A stretch of DNA of 64,000 nucleotides from Salinibacterium sp. (lineage in GTDB: Bacteria; Actinomycetota; Actinomycetes; Actinomycetales; Microbacteriaceae): the NCBI GenBank assembly GCA_019638845.1, contig JAHBSZ010000002.1, forward strand, positions 372,001 through 436,000. The letters run 5' to 3'. Made by a program: the position numbers and the translations under genes. The notes below the pieces were generated by a model that ran no database searches, was not told the DNA's origin, and saw nothing but the letters and a program-made list of their open reading frames with translations. This document shows positions 9,291 to 17,552 of the stretch, one piece after another. Within the stretch, counting starts at the first letter, position 1; each line of letters opens with the position of its first letter.

Positions 9291-10397
9291 TCAATCCTCA
9301 AAGAATGCCGCTGCGGCGCGCGCGCGGAACACCACGTCGTCGAGGTCATCACCGCCCGCTGTAGCATGGCCGACCTTGCGACCGGGGCGCGGTTCCTTGC
9401 CGTAGAAGTGATACTTCACGTCCGGTTGGTCGGCGAAGGCCGCCGGATAGCGGTCGGCGGTGGTGCCCCCGAGCACGTTGACCATGACACTCCACGCGTC
9501 ACGCGTGGTGGTCGGGCCGAGGGGCAGATCCAGTACCGCACGAAGGTGCTGTTCGAATTGGCTCGTCGCGGAACCGTCGATGCTCCAGTGACCACTGTTG
9601 TGTGGTCGCATTGCGAGTTCGTTGACGAGGAGCCGGTCATCCGTAGTCTCGAACAGCTCGACCGCGAACGCGCCCGTGACATCGAGTTCGGCGGCAATCG
9701 TGGTCGCGATCTCGGCTGCGACCTGAATGAGTTTCGTCGACGCGCCGGGAGCCGGCGCGATGACTTCCACGCAGACACCATCGCGTTGAATCGACTCCAC
9801 GACCGGCCACAACGCGATCTCGCCGGACGGGCGGCGCGCAAGCATCTGCGACAGCTCGCGACGGAACTCGACCAGCTCTTCAGCGAGCAAGGGTTCGCCA
9901 CGCTCGAGCCAGTCGGCAACTTCGGCTCCCGCGGACACGACGCGTACCCCTTTGCCGTCATAGCCACCGCGCGGGGTCTTCACGATCGCCCGTCCACCGT
10001 GCTCCGCGAGAAATGCGTCGAGTTCGTCGACGGATGCCACGGCAGCCCAGTCGGGAACGGGCAGCCCGAGTTCCGTGAGGCGCGCACGCATCCGTAGCTT
10101 GTCTTGTGCGAACACCAGCGCATCTGGCCCGGGACGCACGACCACGCCCGCGTCAACCAGCGCGCGGAGCACAGACTGCGGAACATGCTCGTGGTCGAAC
10201 GTGATCACGTCCGCGCCCTCCGCAAAACGCAGGACATCGTCGACGTTTCGGTAGTCGCCGAGCTGCGTGACGGCGATTCCGGCAGATTCTCCTGCGTTTT
10301 CGGCGAGCACGCGGATGCCCAATCCGAGCTCGAGCGCCGGGGGAACCATCATGCGCGCGAGTTGACCGCCACCGATCACGCCGACCGTCAGGGACAT
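9291..10397 (-). CDS. purK: N5-carboxyaminoimidazole ribonucleotide synthase
   Basis: ATP-grasp enzyme carboxylating AIR with bicarbonate. 368 aa. Seen: VGVIGGGQLARMM at residue 5, TFDHEHVPQSVL near 70, KTPRGGYDGKGV near 145 (ATP-grasp loop), and VNELAMRPHNSGHWSIDGS near 262, the PurK signature. ATG 10397 is preceded by GAGGAG at a normal distance. Divergent from gtrA across 64 bp. Acts directly before PurE. Confidence 0.96.
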   Translation of the reverse strand: MSLTVGVIGGGQLARMMVPPALELGLGIRVLAENAGESAGIAVTQLGDYRNVDDVLRFAEGADVITFDHEHVPQSVLRALVDAGVVVRPGPDALVFAQDKLRMRARLTELGLPVPDWAAVASVDELDAFLAEHGGRAIVKTPRGGYDGKGVRVVSAGAEVADWLERGEPLLAEELVEFRRELSQMLARRPSGEIALWPVVESIQRDGVCVEVIAPAPGASTKLIQVAAEIATTIAAELDVTGAFAVELFETTDDRLLVNELAMRPHNSGHWSIDGSATSQFEQHLRAVLDLPLGPTTTRDAWSVMVNVLGGTTADRYPAAFADQPDVKYHFYGKEPRPGRKVGHATAGGDDLDDVVFRARAAAAFFED

Positions 10398-10461
10398 GCG
10401 GATCTCCTCAGTTACACTTCACCGACCACGTCCCATTCTGTCGCACCCCGGAGGCAACGCC

Positions 10462-10989
10462 ATGCGCCTGCTGCTCAGCCAGCTCGCGCGTTTCGGGGTT
10501 GTCGGCCTCATCGGATTCGTCATCGACGTGGGAGTGTTCAACATTCTGCGGGCCACGGTGCTCGAACCGTCCGTATTGCACGAGGGACCGTTCATCGCGA
10601 AGGTCATCTCTACCTGTCTCGCTATCGCGGCGAACTACTTCGGCAATCGGTATTGGACGTTCGGCGCCACCCGCAGGGCGCAAGTCATCCGCGAGGGCGT
10701 CGAGTTCGTGGTCGTGAGTCTCGGGGGAATGGCCATCACCCTCGCGTGTCTGTGGGTCTCGCACTACGGGCTCGGATTCACCTCGGTACTCGCCGACAAC
10801 ATCGCGGGCAATGTCATCGGTCTCGGCCTCGGCACTGTCTTCCGCTTCGCCTTCTATCGGTCTTGGGTGTTTCACCCCAGCCGGTCGATGCCGTTGCGCT
10901 CAGTCACCGGCCCGGTAGCTGTCGTCGACATCGAACCGACTACAGAGACCGGGCAGCCCGCGCAGTCGACTCCACAAGGTCGTGGATAG
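10462..10989 (+). CDS. GtrA-family membrane protein
   Basis: 175-aa integral membrane protein with about four helices (near 8-30, 45-66, 82-103 and 112-134). Seen: LARFGVVGLIGFVIDVGVFN and AANYFGNRYWTFG near 60, the hallmark of GtrA/PF04138 proteins, which are thought to help move polyprenyl-phosphate sugars across the membrane. An upstream in-frame start at 10396 is less likely, because GGAGG precedes ATG 10462. Its 3' end overlaps the convergent PH-domain gene by 50 bp. It may serve the nearby surface glycan genes; that is inference. Confidence 0.88.
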   Translation: MRLLLSQLARFGVVGLIGFVIDVGVFNILRATVLEPSVLHEGPFIAKVISTCLAIAANYFGNRYWTFGATRRAQVIREGVEFVVVSLGGMAITLACLWVSHYGLGFTSVLADNIAGNVIGLGLGTVFRFAFYRSWVFHPSRSMPLRSVTGPVAVVDIEPTTETGQPAQSTPQGRG

Positions 10990-11395
10990 CAGCCTGCACG
11001 AGCGCGGCCGATGGCACGTCGGCGAGCACAATCGTGTCGTTCACCACGACGTCTCCGCTGCGGAAGACCGACTGCAACCCCCGGCGCTCGACGGTGATGT
11101 CGGAGATCTTGAGAAGCAGCACCTCGTGCCTCGAGCGGGCGATGAGCCCGGATGACACGACGACTCTCCGCGTCGTGATCGTGTAGTTTCGCGACGACCA
11201 GCGCAGCAACGGCACCAACCAGCCCAGTAACACCAGTGCCCCCGCGACGGAGAGCAGCGCGGTGTTCTGCCACTGTTCCCGAAAGGTTCCGGAGAGAAAT
11301 CCGACGCCCGCAGCGACGGCGAGCAGCACGAGCGTCGGCCAGAACAGCGCCCGTGCGTGCGGACGAAGGCGGGCGACGACCCTCTCGTCAGTCAC
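10940..11395 (-). CDS. membrane protein with bacterial PH (bPH2/YdbT-like) domain
   Basis: 151 aa. Two hydrophobic segments (about 16-36 and 45-65) precede a bacterial PH-type domain with NYTITTRRVVVSSGLIARSRHEVLLLKISDITVERRGLQSVF, the DUF304 pattern. Function in the family is unclear; such proteins sit in the cytoplasmic membrane. The GTG start overlaps the birA stop (GTGA), so it is coupled to birA. Its last 50 bp lie antisense to the end of gtrA. Confidence 0.85.
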   Translation of the reverse strand: MTDERVVARLRPHARALFWPTLVLLAVAAGVGFLSGTFREQWQNTALLSVAGALVLLGWLVPLLRWSSRNYTITTRRVVVSSGLIARSRHEVLLLKISDITVERRGLQSVFRSGDVVVNDTIVLADVPSAALVQAAIHDLVESTARAARSL

Positions 11396-12129
11396 ACGTA
11401 TCTCAGGTGGGTGACGTCGCCAGCAGCCACAGTGTGACCGTCGACGATCAGTCGGCCTTCACCATCGATGTCGGTCGCCGTGCCATAGAGGTCATCGCCG
11501 CTCGGCAGTTCGACACGCACGCTTCTGCCAATGGTGCTGCACTCCGCCGCGACCTGCGCACGGATGTCCGCCCCGGCGACCCACCCGTCATAGAGGCCGC
11601 GCAACTCCCGGAGATAGGCCGCAAGGGCACGATCGACCAGGTCGTCGGGCGACGCGCCTACGAGCGTAAGAGACGTCGATACCGGAGTCGGCAACTCCTC
11701 CGCCGCCATCGTGAGGTTGAGGCCGGCACCGATGACCACTCCCACCCCCGGTACCAATTCGGCGAGCAGCCCGGAAACTTTGAGCCCGTCCACCTGAACG
11801 TCGTTTGGCCACTTGAGGGTTACCGCGTGATCGGGCACGAGCGAACGAACCGCTCGGGTCATCGCAAGGCCCGCCAGCAGCGGAAGCCAACTGAGCCGGT
11901 CACCCTCAGACGGCGTGAGTAGTACGGATGCCGCGATCGTCTTGCCGGGCGGAGCCACCCAGGTACGCCCCAGCCGGCCGCGACCCGCAGTCTGGCTCGT
12001 GGTCGCGACCACGGAGAACTCCTGCTCGGTACCGGACCGTGCCCGCTGCACGAGAATCGCGTTCGTGGAACCGGTCTCGTCGAGCAGGTCAAGGCGATCA
12101 ACTACCGCGCGGCTGAGGGGAAGGCGCAT
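11392..12129 (-). CDS. birA: biotin--[acetyl-CoA-carboxylase] ligase
   Basis: Attaches biotin to the carrier lysine of acyl-CoA carboxylase. 245 aa, monofunctional: no N-terminal DNA-binding domain. Seen: DETGSTNAILVQRA near residue 16, the biotin-binding TAGRGRLGRTWVAPPGKTIA near 47, LKWPNDVQVDGLKVSG near 101 with the catalytic Lys, and a C-terminal SH3-like cap. A GTG six bases upstream would add Met-Gly, but TAGCCT ends exactly 6 nt before ATG 12129, so I choose that. Divergent from accD, one of its partner enzyme's subunits, across 76 bp; the biotin carrier is at 19517. Confidence 0.95.
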   Translation of the reverse strand: MRLPLSRAVVDRLDLLDETGSTNAILVQRARSGTEQEFSVVATTSQTAGRGRLGRTWVAPPGKTIAASVLLTPSEGDRLSWLPLLAGLAMTRAVRSLVPDHAVTLKWPNDVQVDGLKVSGLLAELVPGVGVVIGAGLNLTMAAEELPTPVSTSLTLVGASPDDLVDRALAAYLRELRGLYDGWVAGADIRAQVAAECSTIGRSVRVELPSGDDLYGTATDIDGEGRLIVDGHTVAAGDVTHLRYV

Positions 12130-12141
12130 CCCCACAGGCTA
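12130..12141 (-). promoter_or_regulatory. leaderless -10 element of birA
   Basis: TAGCCT (12141-12136 on the minus strand), 6 nt from ATG 12129. It rules in the ATG rather than the GTG at 12135. Confidence 0.55.
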
Positions 12142-12193
12142 TCCCCGCGTTTCTGTCAGGTTCCGCCAACGCGACGCGCCATGCCGTGATGGG

Positions 12194-12205
12194 TAAAGTG
12201 ACAGC
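12194..12205 (+). promoter_or_regulatory. leaderless -10 element of accD
   Basis: TAAAGT (12194-12199), then 6 nt and GTG 12206. No ribosome-binding site is visible. Confidence 0.55.
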
Positions 12206-13813
12206 GTGACCGACGACAACGACGCCAAGCACATCCCCGACCTCTCCACCACAGAAGGTCGCATCGCCGACCTCAAGGTGCGCTACCACGAGGCAGTCAC
12301 GGCGAGTGGTGAAGCCGCAGTGGAGAAACAACACGCCAAGGGCAAAAAGACCGCGCGGGAGCGCATCGAACAATTGCTCGACCACGGCTCGTTCGTCGAA
12401 CTCGATGAGTTCGTTCGACACCGCACGCACGCCTTCGGTATGGAGAAGAACCGCCCATACGGTGACGCCGTCGTGACGGGACTCGGAACCATCCACGGTC
12501 GTCAGGTCGCGGTGTACTCGCAAGACTTCACGATCTTCGGAGGATCCCTCGGCGAGGTCGCCGGCGAGAAGATCATCAAGGTCATGGATCACGCGCTCAA
12601 GACCGGCGTGCCGATCATCGGCATGCTCGACTCGGGTGGCGCGCGCATCCAGGAGGGTGTCGTCGCGCTCGGCAAGTACGGCGAGATCTTCCGCCGTAAC
12701 ACCCAAGCATCCGGCGTGATCCCACAGATCTCCATCATCATGGGCCCGGCGGCGGGCGGAGCGGTGTATTCACCCGCGCTGACCGACTTCGTGATCATGG
12801 TCGACAAGACCTCGCAGATGTTCGTGACCGGCCCCGATGTCATCAAGACCGTCACGGGCGAAGATGTCGGCATGGAGGAGTTGGGCGGCGCCCTCACCCA
12901 CAACAAGATCTCCGGTGTTTCCCACTACCTCGCGAGTGACGAGGATGACGCCCTCGACTACGCCCGAACCCTCGTTGGTTTCTTGCCAGACAACAACCTG
13001 GCCGAACTCCCCGTCTACGAGAGCGAAGTCGAACTCGAGATCACCGACGAGGATCGCAAACTCAACAGCATCATCCCCGACAGTCCCAACCAGCCGTATG
13101 ACGTGAAAACGGTCATCGAACACATCGTCGACAACGGCGACTTCCTCGAAACGCAGCCGCTGTACGCACCCAACATCGTCGTGGGATTTGGTCGCGTCGA
13201 GGGGCGCACAGTGGGCATCATCGCCAACCAACCACAGGCAATGGCAGGCACGCTCAACATCGAAGCCGGCGAGAAAGCCGCCCGCTTCCTGCGCTTCTGT
13301 GACGCGTTCAACATCCCGATCCTCACCCTCGTTGACGTGCCCGGCTACCTGCCCGGCACCGACCAAGAGTGGACCGGCGTCATCCGACGCGGTGCGAAAC
13401 TGCTGTACGCCTACGCCGAAGCGACGGTCCCGCTCGTGACAGTCATCACGCGCAAGGCCTACGGAGGCGCATACATCGTCATGGGCTCGAAGCAAATGGG
13501 CGCCGACCTCAACTATGCGTGGCCCACTGCCGAGATCGCCGTGATGGGCGGACAGGGTGCCGTGAACATCCTGTACCGCGGCGAGATCAAGGCTGCGGAG
13601 GCCGCTGGTGAGGACGTCGCCGCAGTGCGGACCAGACTCGCCAACGAGTACACCTACAACGTGGCATCCCCGTTCCTCGCTGCCGAGCGTGGCGAACTCG
13701 ATGGCATCATCGAACCCGCCGCAACCAGGGTCGCCGTCATCAAGGCGCTGCGGGCGCTGCGCACCAAGCGCGCCTCATTGCCCCCCAAGAAGCACGGAAA
13801 CATTCCCCTGTGA
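12206..13813 (+). CDS. accD: acyl-CoA (propionyl/acetyl-CoA) carboxylase beta subunit
   Basis: Carboxyltransferase subunit of the actinobacterial acyl-CoA carboxylase, 535 aa, AccD5/PccB type. Seen: [23 protein letters not shown] near 45, [13 protein letters not shown] near 107, the oxyanion-hole [14 protein letters not shown] near 139, [18 protein letters not shown] near 175, [13 protein letters not shown] near 375 and [23 protein letters not shown] near 426. It works with the biotinylated alpha chain at 19517-21271 to make methylmalonyl- or malonyl-CoA. Substrate range cannot be fixed from sequence. The stop overlaps the epsilon subunit start. Confidence 0.94.
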   Translation: MTDDNDAKHIPDLSTTEGRIADLKVRYHEAVTASGEAAVEKQHAKGKKTARERIEQLLDHGSFVELDEFVRHRTHAFGMEKNRPYGDAVVTGLGTIHGRQVAVYSQDFTIFGGSLGEVAGEKIIKVMDHALKTGVPIIGMLDSGGARIQEGVVALGKYGEIFRRNTQASGVIPQISIIMGPAAGGAVYSPALTDFVIMVDKTSQMFVTGPDVIKTVTGEDVGMEELGGALTHNKISGVSHYLASDEDDALDYARTLVGFLPDNNLAELPVYESEVELEITDEDRKLNSIIPDSPNQPYDVKTVIEHIVDNGDFLETQPLYAPNIVVGFGRVEGRTVGIIANQPQAMAGTLNIEAGEKAARFLRFCDAFNIPILTLVDVPGYLPGTDQEWTGVIRRGAKLLYAYAEATVPLVTVITRKAYGGAYIVMGSKQMGADLNYAWPTAEIAVMGGQGAVNILYRGEIKAAEAAGEDVAAVRTRLANEYTYNVASPFLAAERGELDGIIEPAATRVAVIKALRALRTKRASLPPKKHGNIPL

Positions 13814-14034
13814 GCGCGGATGCCGCGGGCCCCGAGATTCGCGTGATCTCTTCCTCGGCGACCCCCGAGGACATCGCTGCGGTCACGGTGGTGGTGAACC
13901 ATGCCCTCGCCGAACTGGCGGACGAGCTCGGCGCCGAACCCGGCCCTGGCGTCTCCGCGTGGCAGCGCAGCCAACGGGCTCTTCGCACGCCGATGCGGCC
14001 CGGCCCGGGCGCGTGGCGCAGTTTTTCGGCCTGA
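13810..14034 (+). CDS. acyl-CoA carboxylase epsilon subunit
   Basis: A 74-aa protein of the AccE/PccE type known only in actinobacterial carboxylases, where it strengthens alpha-beta association. Seen: [20 protein letters not shown] at the N-terminus (the usual V-x-x-G/S-x-P-x-x-E/D-E/D-x-A-A pattern), then a charged tail ending [20 protein letters not shown], with the aromatic end common in the family. GTG 13810 overlaps the accD stop (GTGA), which is strong context support. Confidence 0.88.
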   Translation: MSADAAGPEIRVISSSATPEDIAAVTVVVNHALAELADELGAEPGPGVSAWQRSQRALRTPMRPGPGAWRSFSA

Positions 14035-14383
14035 CATCGGATCACACCCCCCGTACTGGGGTATTTCTGCGGTTCGCCCAGATCGGGCATCCGCAGACAA
14101 CTGAATCCGCAACAAAAACCGTCGAAACAGACCGTTCTACCCCCAAGAGCAGCCCAGAACATCAGGATTCCGTCGAATGTACCCCTATTTCCGCAGTTCT
14201 TCGCATCGTGAATTGCTGGATTTTCGGGGTATTTGTACTCAAAGTGTCCCCCTGACGTCCCCCAAAGAGACGACTTTTCGAACCTGTCTGCCCCACGCAT
14301 AGTTGTAAGTGCTAGATGTTCCTCCTCTGGAGGACATCACCTTCATTGGCCGACTAGGGTAAGCGGGCCAATGTAAAGGGGGC

Positions 14384-14418
14384 GGGTCAGGGCGATATTC
14401 GGGTTATCGCCCTGACCC
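14384..14418. terminator. bidirectional hairpin terminator candidate
   Basis: Perfect 13-bp stem GGGTCAGGGCGAT (14384-14396) with ATCGCCCTGACCC (14406-14418) and a 9-nt loop, between convergent transcription units. No long T run follows, common in GC-rich actinobacteria. Confidence 0.65.
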
Positions 14419-14431
14419 GAATCTTAGCGAG

Positions 14432-14463
14432 GGGCCGGATGTGGTGCTGTGCACCCCCGGCCC
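14432..14463 (-). terminator. terminator candidate after two-component operon
   Basis: GGGCCGG (14432-14438) pairs with CCGGCCC (14457-14463), with an inner GGTGC/GCACC stem. It lies 15 nt past the stop of the last operon gene. Confidence 0.55.
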
Positions 14464-14477
14464 TTCTGCTTCTTCAC

Positions 14478-15527
14478 CTATGGCGTGACAGGAACCCGCG
14501 GTATCTCGAGCCAAAGGTCCACTTCGTCGTCCTCGAGGGAATCCTGACCGAGGGCTACGGACTCGCTCGACGCGACTGATCGCAGCCCCACCACCGTGAC
14601 GGCGACGTCGGAACCTTCCGGCACGGTGCGGGCGATAACCTTGTCGGCCTCCGTTTCGGCGATCGCCAGCGCCAGCCGGTTGAGCACCCGCTCGAGTTCG
14701 TCGTCGGAGAGGTCGTCGATTCCACCCTCGTCGAGAAGCGTGACCGTCGCGCCGCGACGGCGCGCGTTCATGACTTCGTCGCGAACAGCGTCATTGAGCA
14801 GCTTCCGCCCCCGAATTTCATCCCGGATGGCGCTCTCGAGATAGGTGCATTCGGCGCGTTGTTCGTCGGTGAGCGCACCGCCAGCATCCTGAATCTGGCG
14901 AAGCATGGTGAGGGCCATCGCGCTGGTCTGTCCAAGCCGGAACTGCCGCTCGTGCACGTGTGCCTCTTGGGCCGCCTGCCAGTCGGTCGCCTCGCGCTCG
15001 GCGAGGGAGAAGCGCTGGGCATCCTTGGACGCCTTGGCAAGCGCTGTAGCGAGAACATGGGAGACGGCTACCCACGATGCGCTCCCGACGATGCCGAGGC
15101 TGAAGATGCCCGCAGGACCAACTGCCCCCACGCCCACGACGGTGTGGACCACGAGGAATCCGATTCCGAGCCACGCGAAGGTGTGCCTGCCGCGCGTGGA
15201 CGTGATGGTCATCAGAGTTCCGGATGCCGCGACATACCAACTCGCATAGCCCGTGCCCCCCGGGCGGGAGAAGTCGAGCTCATTCGCCACAAGCAGGGTG
15301 ATCGCGATCACGATGGCGAAGTTGAACGCCGCCATCCAAATCGGCATGCGCACGGGACCCCACGGAAGCAAGCTCAGGATCGTGGCGACCGCATACAGCG
15401 CCATCGCCACGAAGATCGGTTCCATGTGCCGAGGGATGTCGAGCGTGTACGTGGCGAGCACGAGGTGATAGCCGGAGAAAACGCCAGCCATGCCGACGAT
15501 GAGATAGCGGGGTACACCGATATTCAC
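14478..15527 (-). CDS. membrane protein partner of two-component system
   Basis: 349 aa. The first 150 or so residues hold about six hydrophobic segments (for example around 8-28, 38-56, 62-82, 92-108, 115-133 and 138-158); the rest is soluble with a helical region ERQFRLGQTSAMALTMLRQI near 193 and an acidic C-terminus. It looks like a sensor kinase layout, but I find no phospho-acceptor histidine box and no HATPase motifs. ATG 15527 overlaps the stop of the histidine kinase gene (ATGA), so it is the third gene of that operon and probably modulates or receives the same signal. Family not recognised. Confidence 0.7.
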   Translation of the reverse strand: MNIGVPRYLIVGMAGVFSGYHLVLATYTLDIPRHMEPIFVAMALYAVATILSLLPWGPVRMPIWMAAFNFAIVIAITLLVANELDFSRPGGTGYASWYVAASGTLMTITSTRGRHTFAWLGIGFLVVHTVVGVGAVGPAGIFSLGIVGSASWVAVSHVLATALAKASKDAQRFSLAEREATDWQAAQEAHVHERQFRLGQTSAMALTMLRQIQDAGGALTDEQRAECTYLESAIRDEIRGRKLLNDAVRDEVMNARRRGATVTLLDEGGIDDLSDDELERVLNRLALAIAETEADKVIARTVPEGSDVAVTVVGLRSVASSESVALGQDSLEDDEVDLWLEIPRVPVTP

Positions 15528-16786
15528 GCGTTACCCCCGGGCTCCAGCACGGGCGCTGCGACCGCATGCGGCCACCGGATGGTGACAATAGTTCCCTCTC
15601 CGGGAGCCGACTGGATCGTTGCCCGCCCGCCGGCATTGGCAATGCGTTCGAGAATGGAGACACGCACCCCAAGGCGATCGCTGGAGGCGGAAGTGTCGAA
15701 CCCCGCGCCGGTGTCACCGATGACTACCTCGATACCGCCAGGGGCAACCGCTCGAACGGAAACCCAGCGGGTGACCTCCGCTTCCCCAGCGTGCTGGAGA
15801 CTGTTGACCATTGCCTGAACCGATGCAGAGTAGATCGATTCGGATGCTTGCACCGGCAGCGAGCGGGTACCCACACTGCGCACGCGCAGCTCAAAGGGGC
15901 TCGACAGTGCCTCCGCGGCGCTTGTGATTCGCTCCGCGAGGCTGGTGAAGCGCACCATACTGCCATCGTCAGGGGTGGCGGCAGCAGCGTCGCGCAGATA
16001 CCCGATCGCGTTGCCTGCCATCGTTGCGGCGAGTGCCTGTGCTTGCGGTGTGAACGCGCGAGCCGCCGAAATGAAGGTGGTGAGCACGCTGTCGTGCACG
16101 ATCGAGTCGACCTGAACGCGCTCGACCTCGGTCGCATGCTGCCGTACGGCGTGACTGTAGCGGTCGAGAGCAGTTGCCTGCGCATTGTCGACCGAACTCG
16201 CCGCCTGACGGAGCATCGTCACGATGATCACGATTGCTGAGCCGAGGATGAGCGCGTACACGCCCTCGAGCACGGCGAGCTGCCAGGTGGCGCCGCCCCC
16301 CAGTGGCGTGATGCGCACGATGATGTAGATGAACGGGCACAAGAACAGGTAGATCGACGTGATGAGCGTCGGAAAGGCGATTGCTGCCATCGCCGTCGCC
16401 TGCGTGATGAGGTAGTTCAGCCAGTGGATCCCGTCGAACACCTCGGCGCCTGGGAGCACGAAGAATGGCCAGGTGATGAGTGCGGCGAGATACAGAATCG
16501 CGAAGAGGCCCTGCGACTGGCGCACCCAAACCTGGACTATCGACAGCACGAGGACAACGACGAGCATGCCGAACAGTGCGGGAACGACGATCCACAGCCA
16601 GACGGGTTGTGCCTCATCGAGCTGGCCGAGCATCCACGGAATCGTCTGCGCACCGAAAACGACACCAAACACCGCGACGCTGCGGGAAATTACCTTCTCG
16701 ACCTGCTTGCGGCTGATCGGATTTCTCGGCTGCTTACTCTGCGGAAGCGGCCGGACGGCGATGGCGCTATCGACCATCTCCGCCAT
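15524..16786 (-). CDS. NarL-type sensor histidine kinase
   Basis: About 420 aa. Several membrane helices lie between about 35 and 210 (VAVFGVVFGAQTIPWML, WLWIVVPALFGMLVVVLVLSIVQVW and so on). A VHDSVLTTFISAARAF segment near 240 gives the phospho-acceptor His, as in HisKA_3-like kinases. The C-terminal ATPase domain shows MVNSLQHAGEAEVTRW (N box), VVIGDTGAGFD (G1) and LGVRVSILERIANAGG. The frame is open further upstream, but inside the regulator gene; ATG 16786 gives a 20-nt overlap with the regulator, and ATG 16777 is an alternative. Phosphorylates the adjacent response regulator; signal unknown. Confidence 0.86.
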   Translation of the reverse strand: MAEMVDSAIAVRPLPQSKQPRNPISRKQVEKVISRSVAVFGVVFGAQTIPWMLGQLDEAQPVWLWIVVPALFGMLVVVLVLSIVQVWVRQSQGLFAILYLAALITWPFFVLPGAEVFDGIHWLNYLITQATAMAAIAFPTLITSIYLFLCPFIYIIVRITPLGGGATWQLAVLEGVYALILGSAIVIIVTMLRQAASSVDNAQATALDRYSHAVRQHATEVERVQVDSIVHDSVLTTFISAARAFTPQAQALAATMAGNAIGYLRDAAAATPDDGSMVRFTSLAERITSAAEALSSPFELRVRSVGTRSLPVQASESIYSASVQAMVNSLQHAGEAEVTRWVSVRAVAPGGIEVVIGDTGAGFDTSASSDRLGVRVSILERIANAGGRATIQSAPGEGTIVTIRWPHAVAAPVLEPGGNA

Positions 16787-17468
16787 CCGGGTCGAGCCCT
16801 GGCAGAATGCCGTCTTCGACAGCACGGCGGAGAAGATCGACCTTCGTTGGCGCTGGACGCCCGACCTCGACGTATTTGACGCGAATGCGATCGAGATATT
16901 CGCGTGCTGTCGAGTACCCGATTCCCAGTTGCTGCGCGGCGAGCTTGAGTGGAAGGCCCGAGGCGTAGAGGTGGAGAATTTCCCGTTCACGGCGACCTAG
17001 TTGAGCCTTCGCGAAGTCGCGGTCCGCGTCGATTGCGGTCGCCCACTCGAGGTTGTTGAGCACCTCGCCGCGCGCCACAGTTGCCGCGGCCGCGAGGACC
17101 GTGCTGGTGGCCGAAGATTTGGGAATAACCCCCGCGGCGCCGGCGGCGAGCGCTTCCCGAACGCTCGCTACCCGGTCCGCGATGGAATGAACAAGCACTG
17201 CAGATCCCGTCGCCTGAACCCGCTTGACGTTGTCGGTGACCGTCGAACCGTCGCCCAGAGAGAGGTCGAGTACGACGACGTCCACCTCACGACCGGCAAG
17301 ACTCTCGACGAATTCGTCAACGGTTGCTGCAGCAGTGACGAACTCGTAGCCCTGGTCGATGAAGGCGGCCTTGAGGCCGAGACGCACCGACTCGTGGTCA
17401 TCGACGACGGCGACACGTACGAGGGACGTCGGGTGTGAGCCGTCCGTCTCCGTCGTCCTTGGCTGCAT
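16767..17468 (-). CDS. NarL/FixJ-type response regulator
   Basis: DNA-binding regulator of 233 aa. Receiver domain: VRVAVVDDHESVRLGLKAAF with acidic pocket DDHE near 23-26, phospho-acceptor D68 in VVVLDLSLGDG, and K117 in GVIPKSS. A serine replaces the usual switch threonine (VLVHSIADR). C-terminal LuxR-type HTH at about 158-218: LGRREREILHLYASGLPLKLAAQQLGIG with STAREYLDRIRVKY. First gene of a three-gene operon with the kinase and a membrane protein. A TACGAT hexamer about 40 nt upstream and a GGAAC near the ATG suggest ordinary leadered expression. Confidence 0.9.
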   Translation of the reverse strand: MQPRTTETDGSHPTSLVRVAVVDDHESVRLGLKAAFIDQGYEFVTAAATVDEFVESLAGREVDVVVLDLSLGDGSTVTDNVKRVQATGSAVLVHSIADRVASVREALAAGAAGVIPKSSATSTVLAAAATVARGEVLNNLEWATAIDADRDFAKAQLGRREREILHLYASGLPLKLAAQQLGIGYSTAREYLDRIRVKYVEVGRPAPTKVDLLRRAVEDGILPGLDPDGGDGR

Positions 17469-17552
17469 GATGTTCCGTTCTCGCTGGCCTGCGGTGGTAT
17501 CTCATCGTACTGGCGTACCCGTGCAATGGTGCAGGAGACATACCGCCCGGCG

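Larger units (their letters stand above)
14035..14477. other. 443-bp AT-richer, hairpin-rich intergenic region
   Basis: No coding region I can support. Clearly less GC-rich than its surroundings between about 14090 and 14370. Contains C-runs and repeated GGGGTATTT / TACCCC words, a hairpin CTGCGG...CCGCAG (14068-14096) with inner GCCC/GGGC, TCCTCC/GGAGGA (14320-14334), CATTGGCC/GGCCAATG (14344-14373) and two terminator-like stems. A 13-codon frame starting at 14316 is too short to call. May hold a structured RNA. Confidence 0.4.

Noticed and set aside
13740-14300. 186-codon minus-strand frame reaching into the AT-richer gap
   Set aside because: Half of it is antisense to accD and the epsilon subunit; the remaining part shows no family, start context or conserved pattern.
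14316-14357. 13-codon leader-peptide-like frame MFLLWRTSPSLAD before tandem hairpins
   Set aside because: No biosynthetic gene follows on the plus strand, no codon run of one amino acid, and no Shine-Dalgarno sequence; kept only as part of the structured region.
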